This document shows, piece after piece, positions 1 to 8,901 of a DNA stretch of 64,000 nucleotides (positions within the stretch are counted from its first letter, which is position 1; each line of letters starts with the position of its first letter). This DNA is from Rhodococcus rhodnii NBRC 100604 (GTDB lineage Bacteria > Actinomycetota > Actinomycetes > Mycobacteriales > Mycobacteriaceae), in the NCBI RefSeq assembly GCF_001894925.1, contig NZ_BCXD01000004.1, positions 1 through 64,000 of the forward strand. The letters are read 5' to 3'. A program made the position numbers and the translations under genes. Under the pieces are notes generated by a model, which was not told where the DNA came from, did no database searches, and saw only the letters and a list, made by a program, of their open reading frames with translations.

Positions 1-14
1 GTAAGGGGAGATAG

Positions 15-308
15 ATGTCGGATTCGATGAAGTACGGGTTCGGTGAGATGACCGCGCTCGCCGGGGAGATCCGCGGCGATGCGGGCAGGATCGGCCAGGC
101 CCAGGACGACCTGCAGGGCTTCGTCAACGGGCTCGTCTCGACGTGGGAGAGCTCCGCGCAGCAGGCGTACCAGGCCGAGCAGGTCAAGTGGGACCAGGCC
201 CAGCGTGACCTGATGACCACCCTCGAGCAGATCGCGAAGACGGTGGAGCAGGGCGCGAACGACATGCAGCAGACCGAAGCGCGCAACGCCGCGCAGTGGA
301 ACGGCTGA
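15..308 (+). CDS. esxT: WXG100-family ESX protein (EsxT-like)
   Basis: Small helical protein of 97 residues, the usual size for substrates of type VII (ESX) secretion, which leave the cell as helix-turn-helix dimers. The turn carries W44-E45-S46, so the classical W-x-G has Ser in place of Gly. A strong AAGGGGAG ribosome site lies just before the ATG. In mycobacteria esxU-esxT of the ESX-4 locus sit directly upstream of rplM, exactly as here, so EsxT is the best match and the EsxU partner should lie left of the window. No clear C-terminal YxxxD/E export signal is visible. The family call is firm; the specific ESX-4 assignment rests on gene order. Confidence 0.85.
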   Translation: MSDSMKYGFGEMTALAGEIRGDAGRIGQAQDDLQGFVNGLVSTWESSAQQAYQAEQVKWDQAQRDLMTTLEQIAKTVEQGANDMQQTEARNAAQWNG

Positions 309-320
309 CACACGCTCGAT

Positions 321-364
321 CGAACGGCGCGGTGGGAACGGAGACGTTCCCACCGCGCCGTTCG
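321..364 (+). terminator. Perfect hairpin after the WXG100 gene
   Basis: A perfect inverted repeat (321-339 with 346-364, extendable by one pair) closes a GAGA tetraloop 12 bases after the esxT-like stop codon. No U-tract follows, as is common in GC-rich actinobacteria. It probably separates the ESX operon from rplM-rpsI. Confidence 0.8.
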
Positions 365-389
365 TGTTCGCAGCCCTCGACGTGCAGTT

Positions 390-419
390 TTGCCGGTGGT
401 TCCCCTCGCCGGGTAGCAT
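390..419 (+). promoter_or_regulatory. Candidate promoter for rplM-rpsI
   Basis: TTGCCG (390-395) and TAGCAT (414-419) are separated by 18 bp and resemble a housekeeping sigma promoter. The position just after the terminator at 321-364 fits. It would give a leader of about 155 nt before rplM. No leader structure was recognised. This is a motif match only. Confidence 0.35.
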
Positions 420-581
420 GTTCGGTTGGCGCATCTCGCGTCGGCGATCGATCGTGCCCGGCAGGCCCGGGCCGATCCCGTCGACGATGTGCTTCCGGGT
501 CCCAACTGGCCGCTGGAAGCCGCGGTGAGACCCGTTCCGAGTGCGCAGGCCAGCAGCAGAACAATCGACGAGGAAGTTCAC

Positions 582-1025
582 GTGTCTACGTACAGCCCCA
601 AGGCCGGTGACGTGACCCGCCAGTGGTACGTCATCGACGCCACCGACGTGGTGCTCGGTCGCCTCGCCGTCCAGGCAGCGAACCTGCTTCGCGGCAAGCA
701 CAAGCCCACCTTCGCACCGCACGTCGACGGCGGCGACTTCGTCGTCATCGTCAACGCGGACAAGATCGCTCTGAGCGGCAACAAGCGCGAGGACAAGTAC
801 ATCTACAGCCACTCGGGTCACCCGGGCGGACTGAAGTCGAGGTCGGTCGGCGAGGTTCTCGAGAAGAACCCCGATCGTCTCGTGGAGAAGGCCGTGAAGG
901 GCATGCTCCCCAAGAACAAGCTCGGCAACGCGATTGCCGGCAAGCTCAAGGTCTACGCAGGCCCGAATCATCCCCACGCCGCGCAGCAGCCGGTGCCGTT
1001 CGAGATCAAGCAGGTGGCCCAGTGA
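582..1025 (+). CDS. rplM: 50S ribosomal protein L13
   Basis: Large-subunit ribosomal protein of 147 residues that binds 23S rRNA early in assembly. The sequence follows actinobacterial L13 closely from the N-terminal [14 protein letters not shown] segment to the C-terminal [10 protein letters not shown] segment. The GTG at 582 is chosen because it yields the family length and is preceded by GAGGAAG; the reading frame stays open upstream to 426 but that part does not resemble L13. The next gene, rpsI, starts inside its stop codon, giving the usual L13-S9 operon. Confidence 0.97.
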   Translation: MSTYSPKAGDVTRQWYVIDATDVVLGRLAVQAANLLRGKHKPTFAPHVDGGDFVVIVNADKIALSGNKREDKYIYSHSGHPGGLKSRSVGEVLEKNPDRLVEKAVKGMLPKNKLGNAIAGKLKVYAGPNHPHAAQQPVPFEIKQVAQ

Positions 1026-1549
1026 CCGCGCCGGAGGAGCAGAACGTGAACCCCGAAGAGATCAACGAGGGTGTCGAGATCGCCGCTGACGAGTACGTCG
1101 CGGTCGAGGAGCCCGAGATCGCCGACGAGATCGAGGCCGCAGCCGCGGCCCCGCTGACCTTCGATCGCCCGGTTCAGGCCGTCGGCCGTCGTAAGGAAGC
1201 GATCGTTCGTGTCCGGCTCGTGCCGGGCTCGGGCAACTTCGTCCTCAACGGCCGGAGCCTTGAGAACTACTTCCCGAACAAGGTTCACCAGCAGATCGTC
1301 AAGGCTCCGCTGGTGACGGTCGAGCGGGAGAACTCGTTCGACATCGTCGGCCTCCTCGGTGGCGGCGGCCCGTCCGGCCAGGCCGGCGCCCTGCGTCTCG
1401 CCATCGCGCGTGCGCTGACCGAGATCACGCCCGAGGATCGTCCCGCGCTCAAGCGCGCCGGCTTCCTCACGCGTGACGCTCGCGCCGTCGAGCGCAAGAA
1501 GTACGGACTGAAGAAGGCGCGCAAGGCGTCGCAGTACTCGAAGCGCTGA
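1022..1549 (+). CDS. rpsI: 30S ribosomal protein S9
   Basis: Small-subunit ribosomal protein whose basic C-terminal tail reaches the P-site tRNA. The C-terminal 130 residues are typical S9 ([18 protein letters not shown], terminal SQYSKR). An acidic N-terminal extension of about 45 residues precedes the core, as in other Mycobacteriales. GTG 1022 overlaps the rplM stop by 4 bp and suggests coupling. GTG 1046, preceded by GGAGGAG at ideal spacing, is a real alternative and would give 167 rather than 175 residues. Function is certain; only the start is open. Confidence 0.96.
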   Translation: MTAPEEQNVNPEEINEGVEIAADEYVAVEEPEIADEIEAAAAAPLTFDRPVQAVGRRKEAIVRVRLVPGSGNFVLNGRSLENYFPNKVHQQIVKAPLVTVERENSFDIVGLLGGGGPSGQAGALRLAIARALTEITPEDRPALKRAGFLTRDARAVERKKYGLKKARKASQYSKR

Positions 1550-1682
1550 CGTTTCGGCGGCCGCCGTCCCGCCCGATCCCACCGTTGCACCGATACCGGC
1601 CCCGAGTGGCCGCTACCGTCTGAACCACGGGATCGTGCGGGGTGGCTCGGCCGTGCCGTACTGCACACGCAGACGCACTTCA

Positions 1683-1721
1683 CGAGAGCAGGCGTTCACG
1701 ATCGTCGAACGCCTGCTCTCG
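1683..1721 (+). terminator. Hairpin terminator between rpsI and glmM
   Basis: A 15-bp perfect inverted repeat (1683-1697 with 1707-1721) encloses a 9-nt loop about 135 bases after rpsI. It likely ends the rplM-rpsI transcript, leaving roughly 50 bp for a separate glmM promoter. Confidence 0.75.
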
Positions 1722-1772
1722 CCGTATCGTGTCGACGCACCTGTCGGGGGTGCGAAAGGGGTCTGACCCACT

Positions 1773-3137
1773 ATGGATCGGTTGTTCGGTACCGACGGCG
1801 TTCGGGGCACGGCGAACTCCGTGCTCACGGTGGAACTCGCGATGCAGGTCGCGCAGGCAGCGGCCGTCGTGCTCGGCGGTGGTTCGCGATCGGGCACGAC
1901 GACGACCGCCGTCGTGGGCCGGGATCCGCGCATCAGCGGTGAGGTCCTCGAGTCCGCGGTCGTCGCGGGGCTGACGTCCTTCGGCGTCGACGTCGTCCGC
2001 GTGGGTGTCCTTCCGACCCCGGCCGTCGCGCATCTGACGGCGAAACACGGCGCGGCGCTCGGCGTGATGATCTCCGCGTCGCACAATCCCATGCCGGACA
2101 ACGGCATCAAGATCTTCGGGACCGGCGGACGCAAACTTCCCGACGCGGTCGAGGACGAGATCGAGGCACAGATGCCGCTCGTCGAACTCGCCGCACGCCC
2201 GAGCGGAGCACAGCTCGGCCGGATCCGCAGCGACGACACCGCGCTGGGCACCTACCTCGACCATCTCGCCGTCGCCGCGCCCACCCGGCTGGACGGCCTT
2301 CGCGTCGTCGTCGACTGCGCGAACGGCGCGGCGGCCGAGGCGGCCCCGCACGCGTACCGCGCCGCGGGCGCCCATGTGATCGCGATCAATGCGGAGCCCT
2401 CGGGCCTGAACATCAACGACGACTGCGGTTCGACGCATCTCGACGTCCTGCGCGCCGCCGTCACCGAGCACGGCGCCGACCTCGGTATCGCCCACGACGG
2501 TGACGCGGACCGCTGCCTCGCCGTCGACGCGGCCGGGAACGTCGTCGACGGGGACGCGATCATGGCGATCCTCGCGATCGCGATGCGCGACGCGGGCGAA
2601 CTCACGGGCGACACCCTCGTCACGACCGTCATGAGCAATCTCGGACTGCACATCGCGATGCGCGACGCGGGAATCGAGACCGTCTCGACGTCGGTGGGCG
2701 ACCGCTACGTCCTCGAGGCCCTCGCCGACGGCGGGTTCGCTCTCGGCGGCGAGCAGTCCGGTCACATCGTGCTCCCCGGCTTCGCGACGACGGGCGACGG
2801 CACGCTCACGGCGTTGCGGCTGATGGGGACCATGGCGACCACGGGGCGCTCGCTCACGGAGCTCGCGTCCGTCGTGACGGTGTTGCCGCAGGTGCTGCTC
2901 AACGTCGCAGTCGACGACAAGTCGACCGTCGCGTGCAATCCCGATGTCGTCGCCGCCGTCGCGGCGGCCGAAGCCGAACTCGGCGACACCGGCCGGGTGC
3001 TGTTGCGACCGTCCGGAACCGAGGAACTCGTGCGGGTCATGGTCGAGGCACCCGGCGTTCCCGCCGCCGAGCGCGTGGCGCGCGAACTCGCCGAGGTCGT
3101 CGCCGCTGCACGTCCCGTCGCCCGCGACGTCCGGTGA
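1773..3137 (+). CDS. glmM: Phosphoglucosamine mutase
   Basis: Cytoplasmic enzyme converting glucosamine-6-phosphate to glucosamine-1-phosphate for UDP-GlcNAc and hence peptidoglycan. All family landmarks are present in 454 residues: N-terminal [10 protein letters not shown], the phosphoserine loop [12 protein letters not shown], the Mg-binding HDGDADR and the C-terminal phosphate-binding [17 protein letters not shown] precedes the ATG. It follows rpsI after a terminator, as mrsA does in M. tuberculosis, and glmS, which makes its substrate, lies 3.4 kb downstream. Confidence 0.97.
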   Translation: MDRLFGTDGVRGTANSVLTVELAMQVAQAAAVVLGGGSRSGTTTTAVVGRDPRISGEVLESAVVAGLTSFGVDVVRVGVLPTPAVAHLTAKHGAALGVMISASHNPMPDNGIKIFGTGGRKLPDAVEDEIEAQMPLVELAARPSGAQLGRIRSDDTALGTYLDHLAVAAPTRLDGLRVVVDCANGAAAEAAPHAYRAAGAHVIAINAEPSGLNINDDCGSTHLDVLRAAVTEHGADLGIAHDGDADRCLAVDAAGNVVDGDAIMAILAIAMRDAGELTGDTLVTTVMSNLGLHIAMRDAGIETVSTSVGDRYVLEALADGGFALGGEQSGHIVLPGFATTGDGTLTALRLMGTMATTGRSLTELASVVTVLPQVLLNVAVDDKSTVACNPDVVAAVAAAEAELGDTGRVLLRPSGTEELVRVMVEAPGVPAAERVARELAEVVAAARPVARDVR

Positions 3138-3240
3138 TTCTCTAAGGTTCACGGGGAACCGTCCGCGCGGGCGGTGCGTCGAACGGGGTGACGCACCGCG
3201 GCCCGCGGCGCATCGAGCGGGAATCAGGGGTGGGGGAGTC

Positions 3241-3558
3241 ATGGGTAGTGGGGGAGAGCCGGACGTCGAGATCGACGCGTCCGCGGTGATCGGAATCGCA
3301 CGACGCTTCGCGTCGTCGGCGTCTGCGCTGGGCGAAGCCGCGGCCGCGACGCGCGACCTGCGGTTCGGTGCTGCGTCGCTCGGCCCGGATCACGCGAGCG
3401 AGGCGCGCGCCCTCGCGGTGGGTCTCGCACGAGTCGCGGACGTCCTCACCGAACGCGCCGGTGACGTCGACGTCGTCGCCGCGGCGACCGAAGCGACGGC
3501 GGCAGCGTACGTCTCGGCCGACGACGCCGCGTCGACGCGGTTCGGGAACCTCACGTGA
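3241..3558 (+). CDS. Small ESX-associated protein (Rv3440c-like)
   Basis: Protein of 105 residues, Ala-rich and predicted to be mostly helical, with no signal peptide or membrane segment. Length and position match the uncharacterised M. tuberculosis gene Rv3440c, which follows glmM. The composition recalls EspC/DUF2580-type ESX-associated proteins, but no defining motif is visible. It overlaps the next gene by 4 bp and heads a three-gene operon. A role linked to type VII secretion is inferred from context only. Confidence 0.7.
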   Translation: MGSGGEPDVEIDASAVIGIARRFASSASALGEAAAATRDLRFGAASLGPDHASEARALAVGLARVADVLTERAGDVDVVAAATEATAAAYVSADDAASTRFGNLT

Positions 3559-5366
3559 ACCCCGACGTCGAGCGACTCGTCCGTGACACCGCGCTCGACG
3601 CGGCCTTCCGGAGCAGGCTCACCGCCGCGAGCGAGAGCTCCGATCCGCGCCTCGGCGATCTGCTCGACGCGGCACACGCCGCAGTCGCCGCCCGGGAGCG
3701 CCGTGACGACCTCTTCGACCGTCGTGACCTCGCCGAACCCGTCTCCCGCGTCCTCGACGACGGCGCCGTCGGGCTCGACTTCTTCGCGCTGTTCCTGCCC
3801 AGCGCCCGTGCTCTCGGGTACGCGGGCGACGACGAGACCGTCGACGGATACCGGCGGCTCTACGACCGCGAGCACGCATTCGACCTCGACGCACTCGTCG
3901 ACGACGTGCGGCGGCTCGAACACGGGCTGACCCGCGCGCGAGACGAACTGATCGTCCAACGCGACGAGACCGGTCGGCTCCGCTCGGCATGGCCCGATGC
4001 GCTCGGGACCGCCGTGAGCGTGCGTGCCGCCGCCGCCGCCACGGAGTTCGAGGATGCTGTGACGACTGCGGAGGACGCGCTCGCCATCGTCCACGATGCC
4101 GTCGCCACCGTCCGGAAGGCCGTCGCGCACAAGGCCTTCACGGTGTGCGCTCAGTTCACGCCGCTCGTGGGCGGCCGCACCGCTGCGGAGGTCGGTGACC
4201 TCACCGCACTGGCCGCCACCGAACAGGGCGGTTCGGCGGCTCGCGCAGCGCGTGTCTGGCTCGACACACACCTGCTTCCCGAGTACCGGGAGCGTCGCGA
4301 CGCCGTCGTCGCAGCGTGCGAGAGGTGTGACGCGGACGTCCGTGAGGCGATGCGGATCGCCGCCGATGCGCTGACCGGGATCGAGCCCGCCCCGCGCTGG
4401 CGGCCGGACGGATTCGCCGTGCCGCAGCCTTCGGCTCCGGTGGAGTACGTCACGTTCGCGCACGGGGAATCGCCCGTGGGCGCGGCCGGAGTGTCGCGTG
4501 GCGACACGGCCGTGCCGCAGGCAGGTGCAGCGCCGCCGATGTCCGCAGCGTCGACGTCTGCAGCGTCTCCGATGGTCGCCGCACCGCAGGATGTGGCAGC
4601 GCCGCAGGCACCGCAGGCAGGTGCTCCGGTGCCTCCGGCCTTCTCGTCGACTCCGCTGACCTCGGACGCCGCACCGCCGCCGATCCTCGGTGCCCGGCCG
4701 GACGCGACCGCGCCGGGAGTGGGCGGCGACGGTCTGGCCCGGTTGATTCCGGTGCTCGGATCGGTCGCGGCAGAACTCGTGGGGCAGGTCGGCGCTGTCG
4801 TCGGAGGCGTGATCGAACGGGTCGCGGCGGAGCACCTGGACGGCGGGGACACAGACGGCGGGGACACAGACGACGGGGACACAGACGACGGGGACACAGA
4901 CGACGGGGACGACAGGGCCGCAGTCGATGTGGCCGGTGACGATGCGGAGGTCGGTTCGGACAGCCCGACCGTGCGCATCGGCGACGAGGACTGGACTGTC
5001 GAGACCGGAGGCGACGATGGTGCGTTGACCCTCGGCCGCGACGGCGTCTCGGTCGAGTTCTCGCTGCACCTGGGCGACGACGGCATGCCCGAGATCGACC
5101 GCACCGACGGCGTGTCCGGCGACTCCGAGTCCTCGGAAACCACGTCCCACGACGCCGAATCCGCCGAACCCGAATCTCACGAGCCGGACCCAGGACAGCC
5201 CGAGCCCACGGCCGAGCCGGTGGTCGCGGGCCCGGGCCGTTCGACGACCCCGGCGCCCGCCCGGGGAGAGCCGCTACAGAGCGACGCCCCGCAACGAAGC
5301 GATGTGCCGGCAGGCGACGGCCATGGGCCGCGCGGTGCTCACCTCGCCGAAGCGGGTCCGTTGTGA
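3555..5366 (+). CDS. Large acidic Ala/Pro-rich protein (Rv3439c-like)
   Basis: Hypothetical protein of 603 residues in the position of M. tuberculosis Rv3439c. Residues 1-290 are helical and charged, with coiled-coil-like stretches around 115-180 and 215-280. Residues 290-390 are Ala/Pro low complexity. A short hydrophobic, glycine-rich segment near 395-425 is followed by a pentapeptide Asp/Gly/Thr repeat (about 430-450) and a strongly acidic tail. No catalytic motif is recognised. GTG start overlaps the upstream gene by 4 bp and its own stop overlaps the next start by 4 bp, so the three genes are probably translated together. Confidence 0.75.
   Translation: MNPDVERLVRDTALDAAFRSRLTAASESSDPRLGDLLDAAHAAVAARERRDDLFDRRDLAEPVSRVLDDGAVGLDFFALFLPSARALGYAGDDETVDGYRRLYDREHAFDLDALVDDVRRLEHGLTRARDELIVQRDETGRLRSAWPDALGTAVSVRAAAAATEFEDAVTTAEDALAIVHDAVATVRKAVAHKAFTVCAQFTPLVGGRTAAEVGDLTALAATEQGGSAARAARVWLDTHLLPEYRERRDAVVAACERCDADVREAMRIAADALTGIEPAPRWRPDGFAVPQPSAPVEYVTFAHGESPVGAAGVSRGDTAVPQAGAAPPMSAASTSAASPMVAAPQDVAAPQAPQAGAPVPPAFSSTPLTSDAAPPPILGARPDATAPGVGGDGLARLIPVLGSVAAELVGQVGAVVGGVIERVAAEHLDGGDTDGGDTDDGDTDDGDTDDGDDRAAVDVAGDDAEVGSDSPTVRIGDEDWTVETGGDDGALTLGRDGVSVEFSLHLGDDGMPEIDRTDGVSGDSESSETTSHDAESAEPESHEPDPGQPEPTAEPVVAGPGRSTTPAPARGEPLQSDAPQRSDVPAGDGHGPRGAHLAEAGPL
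4842..4910 (+). repeat. 15-bp in-frame tandem repeat
   Basis: Four full copies of a 15-bp unit (GGCGGGGACACAGAC and its GACGGGGACACAGAC variant) plus a partial fifth. They are in frame and encode the pentapeptide G/D-G-D-T-D. Near-identity of the copies suggests recent slippage, so copy number may differ between strains. Confidence 0.9.
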
Positions 5367-5596
5367 CGACGCAGGACGCGGCCGCACGCCTGTCCGCGAT
5401 GCGCGAGCGCATGGACCGCGACGCCGAGCGGCTGCTCGCCGGGCTCGCGTCGGCGCGGGACCGGCACCCGGACGATCACACTCCTGATCGCCACACCGCG
5501 GCCGATCACACGGCCGCCGATCACACCGCTGTCGACAACGGTGCGGACGACGGCAGCGACGACGCGTACTACGTGCGGAGCAGCTGGCTCGTCTGA
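5363..5596 (+). CDS. Small His/Asp-rich protein with YYVRSSWLV terminus
   Basis: Unrecognised 77-residue protein and last gene of the operon; its GTG overlaps the preceding stop by 4 bp. Residues 1-30 form a charged helix. Residues 35-60 are an imperfect tandem of DHTAADHTAA-type units rich in His and Asp, possibly metal-binding. The protein ends in an aromatic/hydrophobic DDAYYVRSSWLV segment that looks like a docking peptide. Its last 28 bp overlap the 3' end of the hydrolase gene on the opposite strand. No function is proposed. Confidence 0.65.
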   Translation: MTTQDAAARLSAMRERMDRDAERLLAGLASARDRHPDDHTPDRHTAADHTAADHTAVDNGADDGSDDAYYVRSSWLV

Positions 5597-6420
5597 CGCA
5601 GCGCGGTGGCGGGGGAGGTCTGCGGGTCGTCGGCCGGGTGGGTGAGTGTCCCCGGGATCTCGGCGTCGGGGTCGGTGAACGCGTCGTACGTCCCGTCGCC
5701 GGTGAGTGCGGACAGCAGGAAGCCGGTGAGCAGGGCGCGGGTGACGTGTTGCGTGCCGCGGTCGGATCCGGTGGCGCCGAGCGCCTTGTAGAGATAGCGG
5801 CCCTCGCCGAGGCCGTCGCGGTGGGCGTCCGGGACGATCCGCAGCAGGGCGGTGTCGCCGGCCGCCTCGTAGAGCGATCGCGCGTCGCTGTCGACCGATG
5901 TGGCGTCCTGCCCGTCGCCGACGACGAGGAGAGGCGCCGAGACGCGGCCCGCGACGGACTCGGCACGCGGCGAGGTGGGTGCCGGGTACAGCGCGGCGAC
6001 GGCGGCGACGTCGCGGTTCGCGGCGGCGAGCACCGCGGCGCTCGCGCCCATGCCGTGCCCCGCGAACGCGAGTTTGTCGGGGTGGACGCTGATGTTGCCG
6101 GGTCCGAGGCGCACTCCGACGCAGATGTCGAGGGTCGCAGCGAGATCGACGGCGAAGCCGCGGTGCGACGGTACGGGGCCGCGGGCGGTGTCGGGGGCGG
6201 CCGCAACGATGCCCCAGGACGCGAGGTGCTCGAGCGTCTTGCGGTAGCCGGCCGATCCGGTCAGCCAGCCGTGACCGAAAGCGACGGCGGGAAGGCCGAA
6301 CCCGGACTCGGGAGTGAACACCACACCGGGCTGGCCCGCGAGAGCGAGGTCACCGCGCAGGACGCGATGAGGTCCGCGTTTGGTGAGCGAGCGCACGAGC
6401 TTCTTCGGATTCTCCGCCAC
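5569..6420 (-). CDS. Alpha/beta-hydrolase-fold protein lacking the Ser nucleophile
   Basis: Protein of 283 residues resembling the dienelactone hydrolase/PET-hydrolase-like branch of the alpha/beta hydrolases, with FGHGW near residue 48 as the oxyanion-hole region. The nucleophile elbow reads G121-H-G-M-G125, so the position expected to be the catalytic Ser is Gly123 (codon GGC). A candidate Asp (about 196) and His (about 220) are present. It may be catalytically dead, use another residue, or have a binding role. It diverges from glmS and converges, overlapping by 28 bp, with the small gene ending at 5596. Confidence 0.8.
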   Translation of the reverse strand: MAENPKKLVRSLTKRGPHRVLRGDLALAGQPGVVFTPESGFGLPAVAFGHGWLTGSAGYRKTLEHLASWGIVAAAPDTARGPVPSHRGFAVDLAATLDICVGVRLGPGNISVHPDKLAFAGHGMGASAAVLAAANRDVAAVAALYPAPTSPRAESVAGRVSAPLLVVGDGQDATSVDSDARSLYEAAGDTALLRIVPDAHRDGLGEGRYLYKALGATGSDRGTQHVTRALLTGFLLSALTGDGTYDAFTDPDAEIPGTLTHPADDPQTSPATALRQTSQLLRT

Positions 6421-6518
6421 GTCCGAGACGTTAGTCGATACGGAGAGTGATGTACGGCGACCGGGCGCGGAGCGAGTCCGGCTCGCTCCCGTCGGTCGAA
6501 CAAGTACGCTGGTGAACC

Positions 6519-8381
6519 ATGTGCGGAATTGTGGGGTACGTCGGCCATCGGCAGGCGCTGCCCGTCGTCGTCGAGGCGCTGCGCCGTATGGAGTACCGCG
6601 GCTACGACTCGGCCGGTGTGGCAGTTCTCGACGGCTCCGGAGGAGTCGCGATCGAGAAGAAGGCCGGCCGCCTCGCGAACCTCGAGGCCGAGCTCGACGA
6701 CACCGGTCGCGAGCGTTTCACCGGCGTCTCGGGAATCGGCCACACGCGGTGGGCGACCCACGGCCGCCCCACGGATCGCAACGCGCACCCGCACGTCGAC
6801 GGAACCGGCAAGGTCTCGGTCGTCCACAACGGCATCATCGAGAACTTCGCGCCGCTGCGCAGCGAGCTCGAGCACGCCGGTGTCGAGTTCGCGAGCGACA
6901 CGGACACCGAGGTCGCGGTGCATCTCGTCTCCCGTGAGTACGAGACGGGCGAGAACGCCGGACGGTTCGTGGAGAGTGCGCTCGCGGTGTTGCGACGCCT
7001 CGAGGGCGCGTTCACGCTCGTCTTCACCCACGCCGATCACCCGAACACGATCGTCGCCGCCCGCCGGTCCACGCCGCTCGTCGTCGGTGTCGGTGAGGGC
7101 GAGATGTTCCTCGGCTCCGACGTCGCCGCCTTCATCGAGCACACGCGGGACGCGGTCGAACTGGGCCAGGACCAGGTCGTCGTCATCACGCCCGAGAGCT
7201 ACTCGATCCTGAACTTCGACGGCACCGAGGCGTCGGGCCGTCCGTTCCGCATCGACTGGGATCTCGCCGCCGCCGAGAAGGGCGGCCACGACTACTTCAT
7301 GCTCAAGGAGATCGAGGAGCAGCCGGCCGCGGTCGGCGACACGCTCCTCGGGCACTTCCACGACGGCAAGATCGTGCTCGACGAGCAGCGGCTGTCGGAT
7401 CAGGAACTGCGCGACGTCGACAAGGTCTTCGTCGTGGCGTGCGGCAGTGCCTACCACTCGGGCCTGCTCGCGAAGTATGCGATCGAGCACTGGACTCGCC
7501 TCCCCGTCGAGGTCGAGCTCGCGAGCGAGTTCCGCTACCGCGACCCGGTGCTCGACCGGTCGACACTGGTCGTCGCGATCTCGCAGTCGGGGGAGACCGC
7601 CGACACGCTCGAGGCAGTCCGGCACGCGAAGGACCAGAAGGCGCGCGTGCTCGCGGTCTGCAACACCAACGGCGCGCAGATCCCGCGTGAAGCGGACGCC
7701 GTCCTCTACACGCGCGCCGGTCCGGAGATCGGCGTCGCGTCGACGAAAGCGTTCCTCGCTCAGGTCACCGCGAACTACCTGGTCGGTCTCGCCCTCGCGC
7801 AGGCTCGCGGCACGAAGTACCCCGACGAGGTCGCCCGTGAGTACGACGAGCTCGAAGCGATGCCCAAGCTCGTCGCGCGGGTCCTCGAGACGGTCGAGCC
7901 CGTTCGCGCCCTCGCGCGTGAGCTGGCCGCTTCGCCGACGGTACTGTTCCTCGGTCGCCACGTCGGCTACCCGGTGGCGCTCGAAGGTGCGCTCAAGCTC
8001 AAGGAACTCGCGTACATGCACGCGGAGGGATTCGCGGCGGGCGAGCTCAAGCACGGCCCGATCGCGCTGATCGAGGACGGGCTGCCGGTCATCGTCGTCA
8101 TGCCGTCGCCGAAGGGGCGCGCGGTGCTGCACTCGAAGCTGCTGAGCAACATCCGGGAGATCCAGGCACGCGGTGCGCGCACCGTCGTCATCGCGGAGGA
8201 GGGCGACGACGCCGTGCGGCCGTTCGCCGATCACCTCATCGAGATCCCGGCTGCTCCGACGCTGCTGCAGCCGCTGCTCTCGACGGTGCCGCTGCAGGTC
8301 TTCGCGGCCGAGGTCGCGCAGGCGCGCGGCTACGACGTCGACAAGCCCCGCAACCTCGCGAAGTCCGTCACCGTCGAGTAG
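6519..8381 (+). CDS. glmS: Glutamine-fructose-6-phosphate aminotransferase (isomerizing)
   Basis: Cytoplasmic enzyme making glucosamine-6-phosphate from fructose-6-phosphate and glutamine, the first step toward UDP-GlcNAc. The 620 residues contain the N-terminal Ntn glutaminase with Cys2 right after the initiator Met (MCGIVGYVG), the RGYDSAG loop, two SIS sugar-phosphate isomerase domains (VACGSAYHSG and FLGRHVGYPVALEGALKLKE) and the C-terminal KPRNLAKSVTVE signature. The 98-bp upstream region is too short and unlike the glmS ribozyme. It works together with glmM at 1773. Confidence 0.98.
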   Translation: MCGIVGYVGHRQALPVVVEALRRMEYRGYDSAGVAVLDGSGGVAIEKKAGRLANLEAELDDTGRERFTGVSGIGHTRWATHGRPTDRNAHPHVDGTGKVSVVHNGIIENFAPLRSELEHAGVEFASDTDTEVAVHLVSREYETGENAGRFVESALAVLRRLEGAFTLVFTHADHPNTIVAARRSTPLVVGVGEGEMFLGSDVAAFIEHTRDAVELGQDQVVVITPESYSILNFDGTEASGRPFRIDWDLAAAEKGGHDYFMLKEIEEQPAAVGDTLLGHFHDGKIVLDEQRLSDQELRDVDKVFVVACGSAYHSGLLAKYAIEHWTRLPVEVELASEFRYRDPVLDRSTLVVAISQSGETADTLEAVRHAKDQKARVLAVCNTNGAQIPREADAVLYTRAGPEIGVASTKAFLAQVTANYLVGLALAQARGTKYPDEVAREYDELEAMPKLVARVLETVEPVRALARELAASPTVLFLGRHVGYPVALEGALKLKELAYMHAEGFAAGELKHGPIALIEDGLPVIVVMPSPKGRAVLHSKLLSNIREIQARGARTVVIAEEGDDAVRPFADHLIEIPAAPTLLQPLLSTVPLQVFAAEVAQARGYDVDKPRNLAKSVTVE

Positions 8382-8414
8382 TACACCGTCGAGTAGCCGT
8401 ACCTGTATCGGCCG

Positions 8415-8792
8415 TCACTGCACGATCACCGTCCCGGTCATCTCGGGATGGATCGTGCAGTGATAGTCGTACGTTCCGGGTTCGGTGAACGTCACCTCGT
8501 ACGTGCCGGTCGGCTGCAGCGGGCTGTTCAGCACATCCGCCGCGTCGCCGAGGCCCACGACGTCGTGCGGCGTGCCGCGGTCGTCGAACGTCCATGTGAC
8601 GGTGTCGCCGACCGAGACGGTGATCGTCTGCGGCGTGTACGCCATGTCGCGCACGATCACTTCGAGCGGATCGGGCTGCCCGGAGGCGGCCGAGTCGTCG
8701 CCCCCTCCGCCGCATCCAGCGAGTGCGCCGGCCACGAGCAGGACCGCCGCCAGCGCGCCGCCGCGCCGGGTTCCGAGTGCGAATCGTGTCAT
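8415..8792 (-). CDS. Cupredoxin-domain (type 1 copper) lipoprotein
   Basis: Exported lipoprotein of 125 residues. A signal peptide with twin Arg near residues 9-10 and hydrophobic core 13-25 ends in lipobox L24-A-G-C27. The remainder is a single plastocyanin/amicyanin-like domain. The expected blue-copper ligands are visible: His in TPHDVV, then Cys, His and Met in the C-terminal CTIHPEM motif. Likely a membrane-anchored electron-transfer or copper-binding protein. It is a lone gene converging with glmS at 33 bp and divergent from nnr, so its redox partner is not indicated. Confidence 0.88.
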   Translation of the reverse strand: MTRFALGTRRGGALAAVLLVAGALAGCGGGGDDSAASGQPDPLEVIVRDMAYTPQTITVSVGDTVTWTFDDRGTPHDVVGLGDAADVLNSPLQPTGTYEVTFTEPGTYDYHCTIHPEMTGTVIVQ

Positions 8793-8901
8793 GCCCCGAC
8801 CGTACGGGGCGGTTCCGGCGACGTGCGGCCAACGTCCTCGCCGTGTGGCGCTCGTCGCGTAACGTCCGAAGCGGAGTCGAAGCTCGGCGAGAGGCGGGTG
8901 G

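Noticed and set aside
420-581. L13 autoregulatory leader
   Set aside because: A leader of about 160 nt is plausible but I could not recognise a known L13 leader fold; not claimed.
4842-4910. Possible CRISPR-like array
   Set aside because: Repeats are contiguous without spacers and in frame inside a gene; likewise the repeats at 48861 and 51999 have no spacers.
6421-6518. glmS ribozyme/riboswitch upstream of glmS
   Set aside because: The gap is only 98 bp, shared with a divergent promoter, and the glmS ribozyme core is not recognisable; such ribozymes are typical of Firmicutes.
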